Position numbers and translations under genes: made by a program. Under the pieces are notes generated by a model. The model did no database searches and was not told where the DNA came from. It saw only the letters and a program-made list of their open reading frames with translations. 64,000 bases of DNA from Kocuria palustris (GTDB lineage Bacteria; Actinomycetota; Actinomycetes; Actinomycetales; Micrococcaceae), in the NCBI RefSeq assembly GCF_007666205.1, contig NZ_VDOR01000008.1, positions 52,303 through 116,302 of the forward strand, written 5' to 3'. Shown piece after piece: positions 59,761-64,000 of the stretch; within the stretch, counting starts at the first letter, position 1, and each line of letters starts with the position of its first letter.

Positions 59761-59821
59761 GTGTCCCGCTGAAAGGGACACTCTTGTTGACATAGCATCC
59801 CGCTCAGCGGGACAGTGTCCC
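59761..59821. promoter_or_regulatory. operator cluster between the repressor and Cro-like genes
   Basis: Three perfect inverted repeats share the half-site GGGACA. O1 is GTGTCCC-7 bases-GGGACAC at 59761-59781. O2 is TCCCGCT-C-AGCGGGA at 59798-59812. O3 is GGGACA-G-TGTCCC at 59809-59821, overlapping O2 and ending one base before the Cro-like ATG. A TTGACA -35 (59787-59792) lies between O1 and O2, and the -10 GACAGT (59811-59816) lies inside O3. Binding at O2/O3 would block the rightward promoter, as in lambdoid switches. Confidence 0.8.
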
Positions 59822-59822
59822 C

Positions 59823-60050
59823 ATGACGAAGCAAAAGCGACTCGCCCTGGCCATCCGCTCTCGGATGGCCTTCTGCGAGATGACACAGGCCCAGCTGGCG
59901 GCGCGGATCGAGATGGGGCGGACCTCACTTTCTGCGCGACTCAACGGAGATCGGGAGTTCTCGTACTCGGAACTTGAGTCAGTGGCTCAGGCGCTGGATC
60001 TGAGCCTGCGGGATCTGCTGCCGGCAGACGAGAAGGAGGCGCAGCCATGA
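59823..60050 (+). CDS. Cro-like XRE-family regulator
   Basis: 75-residue protein that is one helix-turn-helix domain (MTQAQLAARIEMGRTSLSARL at about 20-40) plus a short acidic end. It is small enough to be a Cro-type regulator. The ATG lies six bases after the -10 GACAGT, so its message is probably leaderless and its promoter is covered by the operators. The next gene overlaps its stop by four bases (ATGA). Confidence 0.82.
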   Translation: MTKQKRLALAIRSRMAFCEMTQAQLAARIEMGRTSLSARLNGDREFSYSELESVAQALDLSLRDLLPADEKEAQP

Positions 60051-60919
60051 GCACGACGACGATGACGACGAACCCGCAGCCACTGAACGAGACGGATGCG
60101 CGCGAGCTGACGAACCAGATCGCAGAAGGACTGGCTGATGTCCACGCGCTGATCGTGCAGGCCTGGGAAGGCCGCGTGTGGGAGCCGCTGGGCTTCGAGA
60201 CCTGGGACGCCTGGATCGATGCGAACTTCCGTGGCCTTCAGCTGCGCCCGCCGCGTGAGCAGCGCGACGAGGTCATTCAGTCCATGCGCGAAGCCGGCAT
60301 GAGCATGCGGGCGATCTCACAGGCCACGGATCTGTCGTACAGCACGGTGCAGCGTGTCGCGCCGGCAGGTGACCCAAATGGGTCACCTGAGGAGTCCTCG
60401 AACGTCGTGGGCCTGGATGGCAAGTCCTACAAGAAGCCCAAGAAGCCGGTTCCGACAGCGGAAGACGCTGCCGAGTTCGCTGACGTCTCCCTAGATGGGC
60501 TCGGGATCCCGGTGGTTGATCCCTCAAACCTGCCTGGAGCGGATGACGGTCACGTGTTCTCGGGCGACGTCCTGGACCCGGAGCCGGTCTCCGGCCAGGA
60601 GTCGGAGCCGGCGGAGTCTGCTTGGTGGGAGGAGCCGCGACAGGCGCTGCTCGAGGCTGAGTCTCGTTGCGCGGCGCTGCTGAGGCAGCGCAAGGCGGAG
60701 CCGCGCCTGACTGAGGATCCGCAAGACCCGGGGCCGACGCAGCTGACGATGGCAGCGGCGCGGACCGTACTGGCTGCTGGCGGAGTCATCGTCGATCTGG
60801 GTGTCACCGACCTGGATGGCGAGTCGCAGGAAGCACTGCGCCGTGTCTTGGGGACCGTGATCGAGTCCCTGGACGGTGTCATCGGGGATCTGGAGGAGGC
60901 TGATGATGACCAGGCCTGA
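60047..60919 (+). CDS. ParB/KorB-like DNA-binding protein of mobile elements
   Basis: 290 residues. WEPLGFETWDAWIDANF and RPPREQRDEV (about 45-75), followed by a helix-turn-helix (AGMSMRAISQATDLSYSTVQR, about 82-103) and GLDGKSYKKPKKP, are typical of a ParB-like family found in actinobacterial plasmids and phages. The rest is an acidic region with a final helical segment. It probably binds DNA for partition or regulation; a perfect palindrome lies inside its own gene just after the helix-turn-helix. It is coupled to the Cro-like gene. Confidence 0.75.
   Translation: MSTTTMTTNPQPLNETDARELTNQIAEGLADVHALIVQAWEGRVWEPLGFETWDAWIDANFRGLQLRPPREQRDEVIQSMREAGMSMRAISQATDLSYSTVQRVAPAGDPNGSPEESSNVVGLDGKSYKKPKKPVPTAEDAAEFADVSLDGLGIPVVDPSNLPGADDGHVFSGDVLDPEPVSGQESEPAESAWWEEPRQALLEAESRCAALLRQRKAEPRLTEDPQDPGPTQLTMAAARTVLAAGGVIVDLGVTDLDGESQEALRRVLGTVIESLDGVIGDLEEADDDQA
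60367..60388. promoter_or_regulatory. perfect palindrome inside the ParB-like gene (candidate centromere/operator)
   Basis: AGGTGACCCA and TGGGTCACCT are perfect 10-base arms separated by AA. It encodes residues 107-114 with A/T-ending codons (CCA, AAT, TCA, CCT) that the rest of the window avoids, which points to selection on the DNA. It could be the binding site of the ParB-like product. Confidence 0.5.
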
Positions 60920-61961
60920 GCGCACAGAAAACGATGCGCGCCCGGGGGCATCCGGACGCGCATCTCATCAGCAGAAAACCCGAGATTCAGAAGGATCAAC
61001 GCTGGTGAGCGACACGGTAGCACCGACCCCGCCCCGCACATCGCGAATCGACCCGGACACCCGGGGCGTCCAGTGGATCGTCGTGGGTCTGGTCGGGCTG
61101 CTGGGGCTGACTAGCTTCGCGGTGAGCTTCCGGGCGCTGCATGACGTGGCGGCATGGGCGGGCATCGGCCCGGGCCTGCAATGGGCCGTGCCGGTCTTCA
61201 TCGACGGCGCGATCCTCACCTATGCGCTGGCGGTGCTGGTGCATCGGTCACGTGGTGAATCCGTGTGGCCGTCGTGGACATCCTTGGCGGTGTTCACTGC
61301 GATGTCGGTGGCTGCGAACGCGGCGCACGCTGTGGCTGTGCCGCAGCAGGTGTGGTGGCAGACCTGGGTCGGTGCGTCCCTGGCTGCGCTGGCCCCGCTG
61401 GGGGTCTTCGCGGCGACCGAGCAAATGGCCCGTCTGGTGGTGCTGCGCCCGCAGGACCGGCAGGCCCCGGTGGAGCCTGTGGAGGCGCCTGAAGACTCGC
61501 TGTCCGTCCCAGTGGCCTCGCCTGAGCCGTCGCCGCAGGTGGGACAGGCAGCACCCGTACAGGCCCCAGTGGAGGCTGCGGGGCCGACCCTGGGACCGGA
61601 GGCCCCTGCTGAGGTGCCGGCACCTGAGCCTGCCCCCGAACCGGAGCCGGAAGCCCCCGTCGAGCCTGAGGCTCCTGCCGAGGTGCCGGCACCTGAGACG
61701 GAGCCGGAAGCCCCTGCCGAGGAGCCTGCAATCAAGACCGCGCCGGTGGCACAGGTGCGCCCCGAGCGTGCGGCTGAGGAACCTGAAGGTCCGTCGGAGG
61801 ATGACTTCACTGAGTGGGTGCTCGGGCGTCGTCGTGCCGGTGAGCCCGTCACGGGGTCGACTGCGGGCAGCTTCCTGGGCGTGTCTGAGCGCACGGGGCG
61901 CAACCGGATCAAGGAGCTGCGTGCGGCGCGGCCTGAGCTGTTCGAGGAGGACGCAGCATGA
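60903..61961 (+). CDS. DUF2637 (Spd-like) membrane protein with C-terminal helix-turn-helix
   Basis: 352 residues from ATG 60903 (GGAGG six bases upstream, 17-base overlap with the previous gene). Four hydrophobic helices (about 57-77, 93-113, 124-145, 155-173) form the DUF2637 domain seen in actinobacterial plasmid spread proteins. A long Pro/Ala/Glu linker follows, with repeated EAPAEVPAPE units. The last 50 residues look like a DNA-binding helix-turn-helix (TAGSFLGVSERTGRNRIKEL). GTG 61004 is a possible later start, and a hairpin (60933-60940 with 60957-60964) lies in between. The next gene overlaps its stop. Confidence 0.75.
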   Translation: MMTRPERTENDARPGASGRASHQQKTRDSEGSTLVSDTVAPTPPRTSRIDPDTRGVQWIVVGLVGLLGLTSFAVSFRALHDVAAWAGIGPGLQWAVPVFIDGAILTYALAVLVHRSRGESVWPSWTSLAVFTAMSVAANAAHAVAVPQQVWWQTWVGASLAALAPLGVFAATEQMARLVVLRPQDRQAPVEPVEAPEDSLSVPVASPEPSPQVGQAAPVQAPVEAAGPTLGPEAPAEVPAPEPAPEPEPEAPVEPEAPAEVPAPETEPEAPAEEPAIKTAPVAQVRPERAAEEPEGPSEDDFTEWVLGRRRAGEPVTGSTAGSFLGVSERTGRNRIKELRAARPELFEEDAA

Positions 61962-63055
61962 GCATCAGGGCGATCTCGTGGGCGTGGACGCAGCAGGTGA
62001 AGTCTTCGCAGAAGCTGGTGCTGATGGCCCTTGCGGACAGCGCTGACGACTTCGGGGAGGCCCGGGTCTCGCAGTCCTTCCTGGCATGGAAGACCGAGTA
62101 CAGCGAGCGGTTCGTGCGCAAGGCCATCACGGAGTTGGAAGAAGCCGGTCTCATGACGCGGGTGCGCACGACTCGGCGCGACGGAACGCGCGGCGTGGAT
62201 GGTCTCGTGCTGCACCTGGAGAAGGCCAGCTCCAAGGCCGCCTGGGGCGGTCTCAGCGAGGTGCGCCGGCAGCTGCGAGAGCAGGTGTCGCAGCGCGGTC
62301 TGCCTGCCGGTGAGGACTTCGGCCCGGATCTCGTGGCCGAGCAACCGGAAGGTATCGCGCCCAGTCAGAGCCACCGGAACAACGTGCCGGTGGACGAAGC
62401 GCCGCCTGTGGATAACTCCGTTTCGCCTAGTGGGAACCACCGGAACAACGTGCCGGTAGAGGGGTCCTACCGGAACACTGTTCCGGTCCTACCGGAACGA
62501 CGTGCCGGTAGTGACCCTCGCGGACTCTCTACTACGCGCGCGCCCGTCTTTTATCCATCATCATCATCCGTGCCCGAGGACGGGCCTGTGGATGATGATC
62601 GACCGATGACGATGATCGAGGATCATCCTCAGCAGCCGACTCCGGCTAGCCGTCCGAGCCAGCACCGAGGCGTGAACGTCGCTCGGTTGCGGATGGAGCA
62701 CGGGGCCGCCGTCGGGTCGTGGCCGGAAGCTGTCTGGGTCGCGGTGGTGGATCTCGTGCTCAGCCGGGCTCGCGGGGCGGTGAGCCGACCGCAGGCTTTC
62801 GTCAGCCGAGCGATTGAGAACGATCACGGCGTGATGATCGAAGCTGCCGAGGCCGTCGGACAGCTCGAGGACGTCTTCCGCGCCACGGCGCAGCCTGGCC
62901 CCGGGCAAGTGGCTCAGCCGGTCGTCCCGGCAGCTCGAGCAGCCGTGTCGACGCGTCGGGTGTCGTGCCCGGTCCACCACACGGATCACCTGGAATCTCA
63001 CGAGTGTGGCGGTTGCCGAGCCGACCGGCTGGCACAACGGTCCGAGGAGGGCTGA
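61958..63055 (+). CDS. replication initiator-like protein containing the origin in its gene
   Basis: 365 residues. Residues 1-90 are a winged helix-turn-helix of the phage replication type (SQKLVLMALADSADDFG, VSQSFLAWKTEYSERFVRKAI). Residues 130-235 are a low-complexity linker with HRNNVPV repeats; residues 235-310 may be a second helical domain; the end carries a Cys/His cluster (C337, H340, C350, C353) that could bind zinc. The linker is encoded by DNA iterons and DnaA-box-like sites, as in lambda O. It is coupled to the preceding gene (ATGA). Confidence 0.72.
   Translation: MSIRAISWAWTQQVKSSQKLVLMALADSADDFGEARVSQSFLAWKTEYSERFVRKAITELEEAGLMTRVRTTRRDGTRGVDGLVLHLEKASSKAAWGGLSEVRRQLREQVSQRGLPAGEDFGPDLVAEQPEGIAPSQSHRNNVPVDEAPPVDNSVSPSGNHRNNVPVEGSYRNTVPVLPERRAGSDPRGLSTTRAPVFYPSSSSVPEDGPVDDDRPMTMIEDHPQQPTPASRPSQHRGVNVARLRMEHGAAVGSWPEAVWVAVVDLVLSRARGAVSRPQAFVSRAIENDHGVMIEAAEAVGQLEDVFRATAQPGPGQVAQPVVPAARAAVSTRRVSCPVHHTDHLESHECGGCRADRLAQRSEEG
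62344..62595. other. candidate replication origin: iterons, DnaA boxes and AT-rich region inside the initiator gene
   Basis: Four 19-bp iterons of consensus ACCGGAACAACGTGCCGGT lie at 62373-62391, 62439-62457, 62469-62487 (a perfect palindrome) and 62491-62509, with a half-site at 62344. A perfect DnaA box (TGTGGATAA, 62407-62415) lies between the first two. Near-matches are at 62551-62559 (TTATCCATC) and 62587-62595 (TGTGGATGA). A T/A-rich run (62547-62567) follows the iterons. The fourth iteron is read in another frame, so the repeat is conserved as DNA. Confidence 0.75.
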
Positions 63056-63058
63056 ACG

Positions 63059-63928
63059 ATGGCAGGACTGGACAACCCGCAGCAGACCGCTGGTCGGCTG
63101 GTGGCAAACTCGCCGGAGGCGTGGCAGGCCGTGCTGGAGACGATGGAGGCTGTTTCCCCGGTGATTCGCTCAGTGCTGGGGCCGGCTGGATTCGGCTCCG
63201 AGGCCGAGGACATCGAGCAGGAAACGATCATCTCGGCGGTCAAGGGCATCGGTCGCTGGAGCGCAACGGAAGGGCCGCTCGTGGCCTGGGTGACGATGAT
63301 CGGCAAGCGTCGAGCCATCGACTTCATCCGCCGTCAGAAGCACATGAGCCGCACGGCGGTGGTCTTCGCCGGGCAGGGCGGAGACGAGGACGACGCTCAG
63401 GTGATCGACGTGGCCGAGGCCTCGTTCGAGGAGCAGTTTCTGGACCGGGAGGAGGCCTGGGCGACTGTGGAGTCCGTGCTGGGGCAGGTGCAGCTGCTGC
63501 TGCGCAATCGCGAGACCGTCGCTCGGGCCCTGGTGGTTCTGGTGCGCTGCGACGGCGACGTAGCGGAGGCCTCGCGGTTGATGGGCCTGCCGGAGCCGAT
63601 GCTGCGTGAAGCGCGCCGGGAGACCGTGCGCATGGCCCTGGTTGTGCGCAATGCGCTGCGGCTGCACGACGGTGGTGGGAAGGTCGGAATGACCGAGCTG
63701 TGGGCCTGCCTGCCTGACGGGGTCGGGTCGTGGACACGGGTTGTCGCGGTCGAGGTCGCGAAGGCCGGCGGGGTCGAGCGCGTGCGTGCCTCGGTCGTGG
63801 CGAAGACTTGGGGCTGGAGCGAGTCGACGGCTCGGCAGCGGATCGCGGACACGCTGTGGCTGCTGTCCGTGGCGCGGACGCTCGGCGAAGGCGGGCGAAT
63901 CATCCCGCAGCAGAAGGTGGCTTGCTGA
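63059..63928 (+). CDS. sigma-70-like (ECF-type) protein of the element
   Basis: 289 residues. The region about 30-98 matches sigma region 2 (AEDIEQETIISAVKGI then WVTMIGKRRAIDFIRRQ, with the -10-recognition helix). A region-4-like helix-turn-helix is less clear (DVAEASRLMGLPEPMLREAR, about 168-187). The last 80 residues contain another helix-turn-helix-like stretch (ASVVAKTWGWSESTARQRIA). It follows the initiator gene by three bases with GAGGAGGG before the ATG. It may direct transcription of later genes of the element or act only as a DNA-binding protein. Confidence 0.7.
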   Translation: MAGLDNPQQTAGRLVANSPEAWQAVLETMEAVSPVIRSVLGPAGFGSEAEDIEQETIISAVKGIGRWSATEGPLVAWVTMIGKRRAIDFIRRQKHMSRTAVVFAGQGGDEDDAQVIDVAEASFEEQFLDREEAWATVESVLGQVQLLLRNRETVARALVVLVRCDGDVAEASRLMGLPEPMLREARRETVRMALVVRNALRLHDGGGKVGMTELWACLPDGVGSWTRVVAVEVAKAGGVERVRASVVAKTWGWSESTARQRIADTLWLLSVARTLGEGGRIIPQQKVAC

Positions 63929-64000
63929 TCCGGACCAGGGACTGCCGCACGGATAGGTGACATCTGATCTGGCTTGCCCGGAGGGCGGCCTGGAAGGATG
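63929..64000. other. right edge of the window, no gene seen
   Basis: 72 bases after the sigma-like gene with no open frame of note; the last bases form a purine-rich ATG context that might begin the next gene. Confidence 0.4.

Larger units (their letters stand above)
59423..64000. mobile_element. left part of a tRNA-Asn-associated accessory replicon or prophage-like element
   Basis: Everything right of tRNA-Asn differs from the host stretch: more A/T at third codon positions and only replication, partition and regulatory functions. The order repressor / Cro-like / ParB-like / DUF2637 / initiator / sigma-like resembles actinobacterial plasmids, integrative elements and small phages. No integrase, relaxase, capsid or terminase gene is in view, and no second copy of the tRNA 3' end occurs, so the right end lies outside the window. 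The left boundary is taken as the end of the tRNA. Confidence 0.65.

Noticed and set aside
61220..62440. 406-codon minus-strand frame across DUF2637 and initiator genes
   Set aside because: Repetitive Ser/Gly/Ala translation opposite the Pro/Ala/Glu repeats; it disagrees with the coupled plus-strand gene chain.
59423..64000. Integrase, transposase or relaxase gene in the accessory region
   Set aside because: All larger frames were read; none has a tyrosine or serine recombinase, transposase or relaxase motif.

Overview
The window is very GC-rich chromosomal DNA from an actinobacterium, most likely a member of the Micrococcaceae (Kocuria/Micrococcus type). This rests on a GatCAB amidotransferase operon, an actinobacterial acyl-CoA carboxylase set with a small epsilon subunit, a SAM-IV riboswitch ahead of metY-metX, an Rpf protein built as transglycosylase + Pro/Ala linker + LysM, NAD-dependent LigA, and many genes whose -10 hexamer lies 6-7 bases before the start codon (leaderless transcription). 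The genus is an inference.

Layout. 1-17 kb: an acyl-CoA (propionyl-CoA) carboxylase alpha subunit cut by the left edge, a NarL-type two-component pair, a GAP-family membrane protein, AzlCD, Maf, a lipoate ligase-like gene bracketed by two arrays of a palindromic repeat, a ChaB/Rho-N protein, aldehyde dehydrogenase with DUF779, a dicarboxylate/amino-acid symporter, a DUF885 peptidase-like protein, carboxylase beta and epsilon subunits and a YciI protein. 17-21 kb: birA, a PH-like membrane protein, a class III cyclase and a PP2C phosphatase. 21-29 kb: a divergent acyl-CoA locus with a TetR regulator whose frame runs into an acyl-CoA oxidase-type gene, facing thiolase-FabG-MaoC genes across a perfect palindromic operator. 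29-37 kb: ligA, rpf with a long leader, a conserved hypothetical, gatCAB. 37-46 kb: three CPBP-family membrane proteins (one with lost catalytic residues), oligopeptidase B, SAM-IV riboswitch-metY-metX, an esterase, an S4 protein and a YdcZ transporter. 47-59 kb: glyS, an acetyltransferase, two related small membrane proteins, dus, dgt, a nucleoside transporter, an MFS transporter, dnaG and tRNA-Asn(GTT).

From tRNA-Asn at 59.35 kb to the right edge lies the left part of an accessory replicon or prophage-like element with less GC-biased codon use. It has a divergent repressor/Cro-like pair over overlapping palindromic operators, a ParB-like protein carrying a perfect palindrome inside its gene, a DUF2637 (Spd-like) membrane protein with a C-terminal helix-turn-helix, a replication initiator-like protein, and a sigma-70-like protein. 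The initiator gene contains, inside its own coding sequence, four 19-bp iterons, a perfect DnaA box, two near-matches and an AT-rich stretch: a phage lambda-O-like intragenic replication origin. The fourth iteron is in a different reading frame from the first three, so the DNA rather than the protein is what is conserved. No integrase is visible; it would have to lie beyond the right edge.
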